Part shown: positions 30,594 to 40,193 of the stretch, one piece after another
Position numbering within the stretch: the first letter of the stretch is position 1
How the letters are laid out: every line of letters starts with the position of its first letter
Position numbers and translations under genes: made by a program
DNA from: Cordylochernes scorpioides
Lineage: Eukaryota; Arthropoda; Arachnida; Pseudoscorpiones; Chernetidae
Assembly (NCBI GenBank): GCA_030710605.1
Contig: CP092876.1
Coordinates: 67,828,115 to 67,892,114 of the forward strand
Direction of reading: 5' to 3'
Length of the DNA: 64,000 nucleotides
Notes under the pieces: generated by a model
What the model saw: only the letters and a program-made list of their open reading frames with translations
The model's database searches: none
Told to the model about the DNA's origin: nothing

Positions 30594-30882
30594 GTAAAAC
30601 GAAAATTGAAATTATACCGCGAATGTTTCTTTTATAAAAATCGAAATTTATTTTCAAAGAGAAATAGCGACATTTCTAACTTTGAGGATGAGGTATGGAA
30701 AGGTGAAACATGAAGAGTAATGGCGAACGGAAAAATAAAAAGTGTCCGTTCGCCATTACTCTTCATGTTTCACCTTTCCATACCTCATCCTCAAAGTTAG
30801 AAATGTCGCTATTTCTCTTTGAAAATAAATTTCGATTTTTATAAAAGAAACATTCGCGGTATAATTTCAATTTTCGTTTTAC
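30594..30882. repeat. Perfect palindrome with 137-bp arms
   Basis: The left arm 30594-30730 is the exact reverse complement of 30746-30882 as far as I can read; the spacer is 15 bp. (TA)n tracts flank both sides. The arms show no coding domain. The ORFs at 30350-30637 and 30519-30713 run across the LTR and the arm and are not meaningful. It could be a foldback/MITE element or a recent inverted duplication. Confidence 0.8.
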
Positions 30883-30939
30883 ATATATATATATATATAT
30901 TATATTAATTAAATTAATATAAAATTAATTTTATTTGGT

Positions 30940-32770
30940 AGAAGAAAATTTCAAAATGATTAATTAAACTTTGGGTGAAAATAAACGAGGCAGACCAGAG
31001 AAGACAGACCCTGGATGCATCGACTTTATAGAGATCAAAACCTAGGAAAACAAATATTTTAGATGTAAAATTTGCAAATACACTACTTCTCATAAACCTA
31101 ATGTTACAAGGAAAATTAGAACTACTCGTAAAAATTTGAAAGAGTATAAGCGCGCCTTATGTCTTAAAAATAATTTGGACCAAGCAGAACCTTGAACCCC
31201 ACATGAAGAGCCACACAAATGTGAGAGACCTTCCGTACCCACATTGCGACTATGCATCCATAACTAAACAAAACCTAGACACGCATATTGAAAGACAACA
31301 TCGAAATCCCTCCAAACCTAAGCCATCAGTTTCATCACCATCTAAGTAGCCTAATTCTTTGAACTTTCTTAAAAACAAGTTCACGATCATTACGATTTTT
31401 CAAAGGCGGATCTGTAATTTGTGCAGTAAGTTGAAGGCTAGTGAGAATATCTCTCAAAATTACAAATTAGGTTCCGTTCTTGACGCCAGAAACCCCGAAA
31501 AACAGTCACTAGAGAGAATTGATGATACGAATTTCATCTAAAAATTATATACAAAAAAACTTTCAAGCTTCTCCTTCTGAATCTAGATCCAATGAAAAAT
31601 GCAGACTCGTCTGAAATTTTATGATTGAAAATAAGAATATCTTTCTCAACATCAACTAGGTGAGGTATCAGGATAATATTTTGAGCCTAAACAGTTCTTT
31701 ACCCAGTTGAATTTAAAGGCCTATTAGTTTCAAATATCAAATATTGTTAGAGGGCAGGCAGTAATTTCAAGCGATAATTTAGTAAAAGTTTCAGATACAT
31801 CAAACCCAAAGATTAAAAAAAAAAAACCCAAAGAAATAATATTATTTTGGGTACTCCCACTTTCTATCATGGAATATTTTCGACAGCAACTGCAATTTAA
31901 TCAAGAGAAACAAGTTTTACATGAAACCTTTGTCTCTCGAATAAATTCATTACAAATGTAAAAAATCCCTTGTTTTGATACGTTAATAGAGTCCAGGCAA
32001 TGCACTTATAAAACGCTACAACAAGTTACCCCAAAAATTTTATAGGATAGCTTCAAATACTAACTTTCAAATAAACGAAGAAGCCAATCAAAATGAATTT
32101 CACAACCTTCTACAGATGCAGCCATACAAAATGTCAACAACAGCACAAAACAATGGTTTCAAAGAAAATGAAGCAGCCAATCATAATGATTATCACAACC
32201 TTCTACAGATGCAGCCAATCAAAATGATTATCACAACCTTCTACAGATGCAGCCATTCAAAATGTCAACAACTGCACAAAACAATGGTTTCCAAGAAAAT
32301 GAAGCAGTCAATCAAAATGATTATCACAACCTTCTACAGATGTAGCCATACAAAATGTCAACAACCACACAAAACAATGGTTTCCAAGAAAATGAAGCAG
32401 CCAATCATAATGATTATCACAACCTTTTACAGATGCAGCTATCCCAAATGTCAATAACCGCACAAAACAATGGTTTCCAAGAAAATGCAGCCATTCCAAG
32501 TGTAAACAACTTTACAAAACAATGGTGTAAATCAAAATGAAGATGTCAATATTATTTCTTAGAATCTATGCCATGTAAGCACAACCCAACAATCGAGAGT
32601 AGTGAAATTACGGTTTAGAACAAATGAACAATATACAAAAATTAAATTCCAAAGGATGACGCAAACTGAAACAAATTCTACTAAAGGCATTTGGTTACCG
32701 AATCATTATTTAAAAATTGAATAAAGAAACAAATACAAATAGGAAAATTATTGCTGTTGCTTCAATTTAA
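30940..32770 (+). pseudogene. Decayed paralogue of the zinc-finger repeat gene
   Basis: It aligns with 9590-11790 from the start (GAAAATAAACGAGG) through the finger region, the middle and the tandem repeats (about 32060-32500) to the C-terminus and 3' UTR. Numerous frameshifts and stops are present; only one finger is readable and the 93-bp repeats are fewer (about four, irregular). Short ORFs at 31359-31541, 32116-32457 and 32355-32540 are pieces of it. Conservation of both flanks shows a segmental or element-borne duplication rather than a retrocopy. Confidence 0.8.
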
Positions 32771-33519
32771 TGCCTTAAAATGTGCGCGAAATCTGAATTT
32801 AAATTCTAATAATAGTTCCTAATAGAGCTTTTAAAATTTTCTCAGTTCATACATATATTAAAAAATAAGGATTAGTTAAAACGGTGTTTACATCTAAATT
32901 TGTTAAAAGCTTTATAAGCTGTACATTTTACTTAAATATTATATAATTTTATAGAAATAATTTATTTAAAATTCTGAGAATATAAATACACTTCTGTTAT
33001 ATTAACGATATGTAATCTTATCATAATTCAATTGTATATATGTGATATCTTTGGACCTCTTGGACCAATGTTACCTGATCCTAGATGAGCCTCGATATCA
33101 CCGCTACGTGTAGTAGGGAAGGCGACACAGCTTGACCAAAGGTGAAATAAGCAGACAGAGATTCCACAGAAGAAGCGGTTGTCGTCAAGAAGGAATGGAA
33201 AAAGGAGGATTCTGGCAGGGAAGGATTACCTGGTGATTGATGTGACGTGAACCAAGGTTCTCGCTGACGGAAGAAAATGTACTGACTACTTAGACTACTT
33301 GGCCCGTGAGGATCGTGGTGGTGGCTTCTACATGGCAGATTTTGGTATACATTGTATTTATACATTGTATATTTAAGGAGATGGCTTGGAGTAGAAGCAA
33401 TTTTCTTAAGGAATCTGGTCGAGTAATTTCGGGAATATAATACAGTCCATGATGAAAGAGCAGCCTAATGCGTTAGGTTTCGAGTATGAGTTCGAGGCAA
33501 GATAGAGTGTGAATGTGGA
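32771..33519. other. 3' flank of the paralogue and unassigned sequence
   Basis: The first 230 bp correspond to the 3' UTR of the zinc-finger gene. The rest (33030-33519) is moderately GC-rich without a recognisable domain; a minus-strand ORF at 33081-33365 is unremarkable. Confidence 0.4.
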
Positions 33520-33785
33520 AGGGCAGAAGTAGCGGAAATTTTGCCGCACTGTCTGTTAGTTCATTGCCATCGATTCTAATGTGTCCGCGTACCTATCATA
33601 GCCGCATATGATCTCTGTTAAGAACCTATATTATTTTTGCCACTAGCGATGTTCGTATTGGTTCAGAGGAGTTGCTGAAGCGGATCTATAGTCCGAGCAA
33701 TGGTCACGCCTGCTTAGGTTGGACTAATCCACGCTAGTTGAGCTTCCCGGAGAATTGATATGAATTCAGCTTGAAAGGCAGTGCA
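33520..33785 (-). pseudogene. LINE RNase H remnant
   Basis: Minus-strand translations give DCTAFQAEFISI near 33785 and HIRIDGNELTDSAAKF near 33560, the N-terminal and C-terminal conserved parts of a retrotransposon RNase H (E/D.T..QAE and H..I.GNE.TD.AAK), in different frames and with stops between. It is an isolated fragment of an RNase H-bearing LINE. Confidence 0.55.
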
Positions 33786-34281
33786 GTCCAGGTAAAGAAA
33801 TGGTAAAAACAGTAAATGTAAAGATAGTAAAGGTGAAGAAATTAACAGATTATTCAGGTTTATATCTGGCAGAAGTCTGTTTAATTTTCAACTAAGGATT
33901 ATTCAAATTAGGCAAATACTATAGGTAATTAACATATTCTTCAAAATATCATAATAAAATTTGCGTCACCTATCGCTGAAAATTAGCACCATATTTTAGC
34001 GCCAACTTTCTTTTAAATACAATTAAAACCTATTTCTACAACCCTTATACTGCTATGATTAGAAATTAAAAAGAGGGATTTCGGAAAAAAGGATAATGAT
34101 ATTTATTTAAAAAGAAAAGTAGCGTTAAAACATAGTTCTAATTTTGACCTTTTTTAGTCTGAAAATAATAATGATAATAATAGAATATACTGAATCATGT
34201 TTGATAGTAAGAAACACGATTCTTTCGGCTTACATTCACTTGGGCAGAACATAGGCGAAAACAAGTCATAAAGCGATTATA

Positions 34282-35286
34282 CTACTCTGATCAAAAGGTT
34301 TCGACACTTTGCTCATAAAATCCTGAAAATTTAATATATTTTTTCCCGGTTTGTGGCAAACGTAAGCGTCGCCCTTGGCTTGGAGACGTGCCAATTTTTA
34401 AAAATCACGCGCCACAACAGCACGAGCAGCGGCTGTTCGAAGTGAAGCCATTTTGCCAGTGCTTCGATTTCGTTAGTCACCGAAATGGAGGATCAACGAA
34501 TTTGCATCAAGTTCTGTGTGAAAAACGGATTCAAGGGTGCCGAAATTTTTTAAATGTTGCAAAAAGCCTACGGGAATGCCGTCATTGCTGCATTGATCCC
34601 GAATTACTGAAGAGGGTCATTACTGGAGACGAAACATGGATTTACTGCTTTGGTTCGTAAACTACCCAACAGGCATCGGAGTGGCGCTTCAAAAATGAGC
34701 CGAGACCAGAGAAAGCGAGGAAGGCACCCAGCAAAGTCAAGGTCATGTTGACGGTGTTCTTCGACTACCAGGGCATTGTTCATCATAAATTTCAACAACA
34801 AGGCTCTACAATAACTGCTGACTCCTACCTGGGAGTTTTGAGGCGATTGAGGGAGGCGATCAGGCAGAAACGGCCGGTGCTGTGGGCGAGAAAGTCTTGG
34901 ATCCTCCACCACGATAACGCGCCGGTGCACACAGCCCTCAAAATCTCGAAGTTCCGGCAGGACCACTCAACCTCTGTGTTCCCCCAACCCCCCTACAGTC
35001 CCGATTTGGCCCCCTGCGACTTCTTCCTTTTTGGAAAGCTAAAAAAAAAAAGTTAAAGGGTAGGAAATTTCAGAGCATAGAAGAGATCAAAGTGGAATCG
35101 AAGAAGGCCAAGAAGGCGATCCCGAAAACAGACTACCAGAGGTGTTATGCCGACTGGAAAAAAAATGTGGTTGAAGTGCATCGCGGCCAACGGGGACGAC
35201 TTTGAAGGGGATAATTTGGATTTGGTAGAATAATAAAGTTTTTTCTAACTTATGAGCAAAGTGTCGAAACCTTTTGATCAGAGTAG
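34282..35286 (+). mobile_element. Mariner (DD34D) with internal deletion
   Basis: TA flanks (34280-34281, 35287-35288) and inverted repeats of nearly 40 bp (CTACTCTGATCAAAAGGTTT...). The length of 1005 bp is about 300 bp short of a full mariner because the N-terminal transposase region is largely deleted. Comparison with 3600-3630 shows the empty site. Confidence 0.85.
34485..35215 (+). pseudogene. Mariner transposase, deleted and frameshifted
   Basis: It begins MEDQRICIKFCVKNGFKG at 34485, stops after about 23 codons, then jumps to the catalytic half: RVITGDETWIYCFGS (first Asp), VMLTVFFDYQGIVHH, LHHDNAPVHTA (second Asp) and PYSPDLAPCDFFLFGKLK (third Asp), 34 residues apart, the DD34D signature. 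The helix-turn-helix DNA-binding region is missing. Stops after CFGS and after KLKKKS further break it. Inactive, although the termini remain usable. Confidence 0.8.
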
Positions 35287-36010
35287 TATTATCCTAGATA
35301 TTACGGATTTGTGATATGAAAAATCACTGTAGATATGAATCAAATAACGACGACAGATAAAAGGACTAACGGGTGGGTTGAAAAAGATTATAGCAGGAAT
35401 GCTATGAGGACATCAACCAGCGATAGAATGAGAGAAGACCCATCGAGTCGTTAATTTGTAACAGTCAGTATAGTAAAATAACATTGGACTGACTCCATTA
35501 TTTTTTTCTGTAATAGATTGAAGCAGAAATACCATTGAACTTGTTATTCCCCAAGTTATTACTGAAAGAATATAAGTTCATCCAAACGCTAGGGCCGAGA
35601 GTCAAAGAAGCAGAACAATTTGTACATATCTAAGCTAAAAGATCTCTGGGACACATATAGGCCCATAACAGAAACAATGTTCCAGCCTGGAAATAACGTC
35701 CTGTTTTTTTGTTCCTGTGCAAAAAAAAAATAATTTTTCGGAAAAACTGATGTGACGTTACTTTGGCCCCAGAAAGGTCCTCCTATATGGTTTAGTTTGG
35801 AAGGATGAAGCCATAGGAGGACCACCCTGGACACAGATGACTTCTCAACTAGATCCGAGGATGAAGATGTCCTAATTAAAAGAAGACAACGGCTGACACA
35901 GACACGCGAAGAGATCTATTGCAATATTACTCAGTTACCGGCCCTGAAACTGAGAAAGTAAGTCTTGTGATGAGCATCGAGCAGATATTCTTATAGGTGG
36001 AAACAATTTG

Positions 36011-36414
36011 TGCGTTATAAAGAGATATACTTTGGCACTTTATTCGAAAAATTATGTTAAAACTCTATTAATTATAATTTCAAATGCCATCCTTCGATAA
36101 AATTATATATTGTCGCAATATTTGAAATGAGGCATACCCTGTATTATAACTGAGGTTTTTCTATTGAATTTACAAAATGGAAGAGAGAGGAAAAATAGAT
36201 GATTATAAAAAAATGTCAAAGGAACACACTAAGGGCGCATGCGCTGCTCAAGAGTACTGTAAATTCCAAGAATACTGTAAATATTTCTTAACTCTTGATA
36301 GAATGTAAATATTGACTAGTATGTCAATAAAGTATGTTTTAATTCCAAGAGTCTTACAACAGTCACCTATAAAAGGAAGTTCCAAAAATGCAATATAACA
36401 GCGGTATGGTAGAT
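36011..36414. other. AT-rich spacer
   Basis: AATAAAG at about 36328 and a repeated TACTGTAAAT motif near 36255-36290 could be the end of a decayed LTR, but no partner was found. No gene. Confidence 0.35.
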
Positions 36415-36540
36415 TAAACTGGCGAAACCGCTGGGAGGGTTCACCACTGATGAGCCAGGCCCTCCCTTTAATTTTTCCATCGCAGTAAGGACAGTAGAAA
36501 TTGTTTTATTTTAAAAAGAATATTACGCCTCTACAATAGT
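36415..36540 (+). repeat. Permuted hammerhead repeat (copy 2)
   Basis: CTGGC (36419-36423), GAAA (36424-36427), then CTGATGA (36447-36453) and GCCAG (36454-36458). CTGGC pairs perfectly with GCCAG; in copy 1 the same positions are TTGGT and GCCAA, a compensated change. An alternative hairpin GGGAGGG/CCCTCCC also spans the motif. Confidence 0.6.
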
Positions 36541-36710
36541 TTTATCAATTTCTATTTATTTATTTTCCAACTCCTTTGTTCTCCTCTCTTCCCTCTTACC
36601 GCTCGGGTCGTTGGTCAAAAAATTATATACAAGCATTGGCTATTTACTCTTTGATTATAGATATTAAAATATATGGATATTAAAATAAAAAATGTGTTGA
36701 CTATTTACAA
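36541..36710. other. AT-rich spacer
   Basis: No feature recognised. Confidence 0.4.
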
Positions 36711-37070
36711 GTTTCATGATTTTTCAGGATGCCTTAATGACCAAATTCTTTGGTCGTTGAGGTACAGCTTGCACCACGCTGATGAGGGCCAACAGCCCGA
36801 AACGCGTCCGTGGTTAGCTTTTCTTGATTAATCAAGAATGGGTATTTGGCCAATTCTGGAATAATTAAAAATCAACGAGAATAGTTGATATTTATTCCGA
36901 TAGATGGCGCAAGCCATCAGCAACTTTCAGTTGCACGATAAGGAGATGCCTTTTTCTTAATTTATGCACCTTATCCCAGTACAATATTACATTTGTACTA
37001 TTTTTTCACATTGTGTAGCGTTCTCACGCAATTCTGGCCTTAACTACCCTTTTCATGATTATACCAATAA
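36711..37070 (+). repeat. Single 350-bp-type hammerhead unit upstream of the gag array
   Basis: Diverged copy of the unit at 91-1027: the order TTTTTCAGGA, CCAAATTCTTTGG hairpin, hammerhead, TTTTCTTGATTAATCAAGA, GATGGCGC and GTTCTCACGCAA matches. It ends at CATGATT, then an 18-bp bridge leads to the first gag-only unit at 37093. Confidence 0.7.
36774..36813 (+). ncRNA. Type I hammerhead ribozyme, canonical core
   Basis: CCACG (36774-36778) pairs with CGTGG (36809-36813); CTGATGA is at 36779-36785; stem II GGGC (36786-36789) pairs with GCCC (36795-36798) around CAACA; GAAA at 36799-36802; cleavage triplet GTC ends at 36808. Compared with the copies at 437 and 787, stem II changes from GCGC/GCGC to GGGC/GCCC with pairing retained, which supports selection on the structure. 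Confidence 0.88.
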
Positions 37071-37092
37071 GATTATACCAATCACTAATAAT

Positions 37093-38638
37093 GAGTGTCT
37101 TTCCCATACTTACCATACTTACCTAACCTGACCTATACTTACCTGACCTGGCCATACTTACCACTTACCATACTTATCCCTGCCATGGCTCCCTCTAGGA
37201 AGAAGAAGAAGAATGCCGAGGAGCCCCTCGTAACCCTCGCCCTATTAGAGTTGGAGAATAGCCAGTTTATGGAGGACGTCGAGATTGCATTACGCTATCC
37301 TCACCCTACCTCCCAAGAATACCTGTGCCAAATCATTACGAATATCACCAGTTCACGGACCGAGCAGATCCAGGCCCTCATTGCCGAGGTAGAGAACCTC
37401 TCTGGCACCCTCGCGTCCTTTAAGGAACTGGACGAAATCATTCCACAGACTGCCTGCCAAAACACTCAAACCAGCCCTGCTCCTTCCTGCAAGGAAACCA
37501 GCTCCCAGACTGACCCCACCAAGCCTGCCACTCTTCTCCTCCTGACAAGCCTGCCTCCACCCTGCCTGCTCCTGTTGCAACCAAGAGGAAACAGCCTGAG
37601 GCTCTCAACCCGCCCGCAAAAAGACCCAACCTAAAAGGTCCAACCAAACTTGCGTCATCCCGCGTATCCAAGCCTGCGGCCGCCCAAGTGGTCCTCCATG
37701 GGGAAAAATCGGCGGCCCACACAGTGGCCGTCTCTGACGACCCACAGGCTGACCCAAGGGACATTTACAAGGCTGTCCGCGCTGTCCACACCCTACCCCA
37801 AGGTGTTTGGGCCTCTCTGCGCACCAAGGAGAAGCTGGTCCTCCACTCCAGCAATCCCGACATCATCCCTGAGGTGACTACCTCCCTGGCCAGCAAGCTA
37901 ACGAAAATGAAGGTCCGCCAGCAGAAGGAGATCCTGCCAAGAATCTGCCTCTTCAGAGTGGATGAGGAGACCTCCAATTCCACAATCGAGGAGACCTTCC
38001 TGGCAACCGCCGCTGTCAGCCAGCTCCCCGGGAACAAAGTGGTGCGCGTGGCGCACCGTTCTGCACTCAGAAACGGGACCTGCACCGCCTTCATCGAGGT
38101 GGACCTCAAGACCTTTGGAGCCCTGGGCAACCGCGGAAGAATCGTGGTTGACGGTGTGATCCTCAACTTCGAGGCGTCCATCCGCGCCCGCGTCTGCTTC
38201 CGCTGCTGTGGCTTCGGCCACAACTCCTCCCACTGTTCCAGAGCTCCCAAGTGCTTCCACTGCGGTGAAGACGGCCATGAAGGCCGCTCCTGCCCAACCA
38301 GAGCTGATCAGCACACCTCAAAATGTGCCAACTGCTGCCAAAAGGGCCTCTCAGGCAACCACGAGGCGAGAGCCTCAAACTGCCCCATTCTGAAGTCTAA
38401 GGCCCACACGTTTTAGGCTTCAAAAACCCTCCGCCTCCAACTCCTCCCGCCACCTTCTACTGGTTACTGGACCCCTGCCTCACTTCTCCCAGGCGCTGTT
38501 CCCCTGCTTTCTCAACGTTTCCACTTCCCTGCGAGTCTTCTCCTGCCGCTACATACTCCTATTCCTTGCCTCCTCACATCGCGCATGGGCTCAAAAATCA
38601 TTACTTTTGGTTAGTAGCCCGTTAAACCACATATAAAC
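37093..38638 (+). mobile_element. Gag-only LINE-like unit 1 of a head-to-tail array
   Basis: It starts at GAGTGTCTTTCC and runs to the next GAGTGTCTTTCC at 38639 (1546 bp). It holds one gag-like ORF and a 3' UTR that ends with a hairpin (GGGCT...AGCCC) and CCACATATAAAC. The 5' leader is a run of CATACTTACC-like repeats. No RT or endonuclease is present in this or the next two units. Confidence 0.7.
37185..38416 (+). pseudogene. Gag-like ORF1 protein, unit 1 (one frameshift)
   Basis: From MAPSRKKKK at 37185 the frame holds to about 37530, where an indel relative to unit 2 shifts it; the rest continues from about 37640 in the second frame to 38416. It otherwise matches unit 2 closely, including all three zinc knuckles (CFRCCGFGHNSSHC, CFHCGEDGHEGRSC, CANC...H...C). 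Loss of frame in one copy of a young array suggests it is not under strong selection or contains a sequencing error. Confidence 0.7.
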
Positions 38639-40193
38639 GAGTGTCTTTCCATACTCATACTTACCTTTTATACTTACCTGGCATCGGTGTCACGGAGCTC
38701 AAGATTCCCGTGCCCTCAGGAAATACTTACCTTACTTACCACAAAGTCATACTTACCTCCTCACCTGCTCCTGCCATGGCTCCCTCTAGGAAGAAGAAGA
38801 AGAATGCCGAGGAGCCCCTCGTAACCCTCGCCCTATTAGAGGTGGAGAATAGCCAGTTTATGGAGGACGTCGAGATGGCACTACGCTATCCTCACCCTAC
38901 CTTCCAAGAATGCCTGTCCGAAATCATTACGAATATCACCAGTTTACGGACCGAGCAGATCAAGGCCCTCATTGCCGAGGTAGAGAACCTCTCTGGCACC
39001 CTCGCGTCCTTTAAGGAACTGGACGAAATCATGCCACAGACTGCCTGCCAAAGCTCCCAGACTGACCCCACCAAGCCTGCCACTCCTTCTCCTGCTGACA
39101 AGCCTGCCTCCACCCTGCCTGCTCCTGTTGCAACCAAGAGGAAGCAGCCTGACGCTCTCAACCCGCCCGCAAAAAGACCCAACCTAAAAGGTCCAACCAA
39201 ACTTGCGTCATCCCGCGTATCCAAGCCTGCGGCCGCCCAAGTGGTCCTCCATGGGGAAAAATCGGCGGCCCACACAGTGGTCGTCTCTGACGACCCACAG
39301 GCTGACCCCAGGGACATTTACAAGGCTGTCCGCGCTGCCCACACCCTACCCCAAGGTGTTTGGGCCTCTCTGCGCACCAAGGGGAAGCTGGTCCTCCATT
39401 CCAGCAATCCAGACATCATCCCTGAGGTGACTACCTCCCGGGCCAGCAAGCTAACGGGAATGAAGGTCCGCCAGCAGAAGGAGATCCTGCCAAGAATCTG
39501 CCTCTTCAGAGTGGATGAGGAGACCTCCAATTCCACAATCGAGGAGACCTTCCTGGCAACCGCCGCTGTCAGCCAGCTCCCCGGGAACAAAGTGGTGCGC
39601 GTGGCGCACCGTTCTGCACTCAGAAACGGGACCTGCACCGCCTTCATCGAGGTGGACCTCAAGACCTTTGGAGCCCTGGGCAACCGCGGAAGAATCGTGG
39701 TTGACGGTGTGATCCTCAACTTCGAGGCGTCCATCCGCGCCCGCGTCTGCTTCCGCTGTTGTGGCTTCGGCCACAACTCCACCCACTGTTCCAGAGCTCT
39801 CAAGTGCTTCCACTGCGGTAAAGACGGCCATGAAGGCCGCTCCTGCCCAACCAGAGCTGACCAGCACACTTCAAAATGTGCCAACTGCTGCCAAAAAGGC
39901 CTCTCAGACAACCACGAGGCGAGAGCCTCAAACTGCCCCATCCTGAAGTCTAAGGCCCGCACGTTTTAGGCTTCAAAAAACCCTCCGCCTCCAACTTCTC
40001 CAGCCACCTTCTACTGGTTACTGGACCCCTGCCTCACTTCTCCCAGGCGCTGTTCCCCTGCTTTCCCAACGTTTCCACTTCCCTGCGAGTCTTCTCCTGC
40101 CGCTACATCCTCCTATTCCTTGCCTCCTCACATCGCGCATGGGCTCAAAAATCATTACTTTTGGTTAGTAGCCCGTTAAACCACATATAAACG
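38639..40193 (+). mobile_element. Gag-only LINE-like unit 2
   Basis: 1555 bp from GAGTGTCTTTCC to the next one. Its 3' part (39970-40193) is almost identical to that of unit 1. Its leader differs by an insertion with CATCGGTGTCACGGAGC. Confidence 0.7.
38776..39969 (+). CDS. Gag-like ORF1 protein, unit 2, intact
   Basis: 397 codons from MAPSRKKKK. The Lys-rich start could be a nuclear signal. A helical, acidic N-terminal region (to about residue 90) is followed by a Pro/Ser/Thr-rich linker, then a conserved globular region with ILPRICLFRVDEETSNSTIE and VVRVAHRSALRNGTC, then three CCHC-type knuckles (CFRCCGFGHNSTHC, CFHCGKDGHEGRSC, and CANC...NHEARASNC). This order is that of ORF1 in I/R1/Jockey-type LINEs. 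No ORF2 follows: about 220 bp later the next unit begins. The ATG at 38776 is shared by all three units; the open frame upstream is leader. RNA packaging is the likely function, with RT supplied in trans. Confidence 0.75.
   Translation: MAPSRKKKKNAEEPLVTLALLEVENSQFMEDVEMALRYPHPTFQECLSEIITNITSLRTEQIKALIAEVENLSGTLASFKELDEIMPQTACQSSQTDPTKPATPSPADKPASTLPAPVATKRKQPDALNPPAKRPNLKGPTKLASSRVSKPAAAQVVLHGEKSAAHTVVVSDDPQADPRDIYKAVRAAHTLPQGVWASLRTKGKLVLHSSNPDIIPEVTTSRASKLTGMKVRQQKEILPRICLFRVDEETSNSTIEETFLATAAVSQLPGNKVVRVAHRSALRNGTCTAFIEVDLKTFGALGNRGRIVVDGVILNFEASIRARVCFRCCGFGHNSTHCSRALKCFHCGKDGHEGRSCPTRADQHTSKCANCCQKGLSDNHEARASNCPILKSKARTF

Larger units (their letters stand above)
33920..36010 (+). other. 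Duplicated module (copy 2), split by mariner
   Basis: Colinear with 3232-4290 on the same strand. The mariner at 34282-35286 sits inside. The exon-like frame here reads TDDFSTRSEDEDVLIKRRQR, and GTAAGTCTT is preserved at about 35958. Base changes between the copies are many but the donor-like site is retained. Minus-strand ORF 35589-35834 has no known domain. Confidence 0.45.

Noticed and set aside
37765-38378. Minus-strand ORFs opposite the gag-like genes
   Set aside because: Shadows of the conserved plus-strand frame, repeated in each unit.
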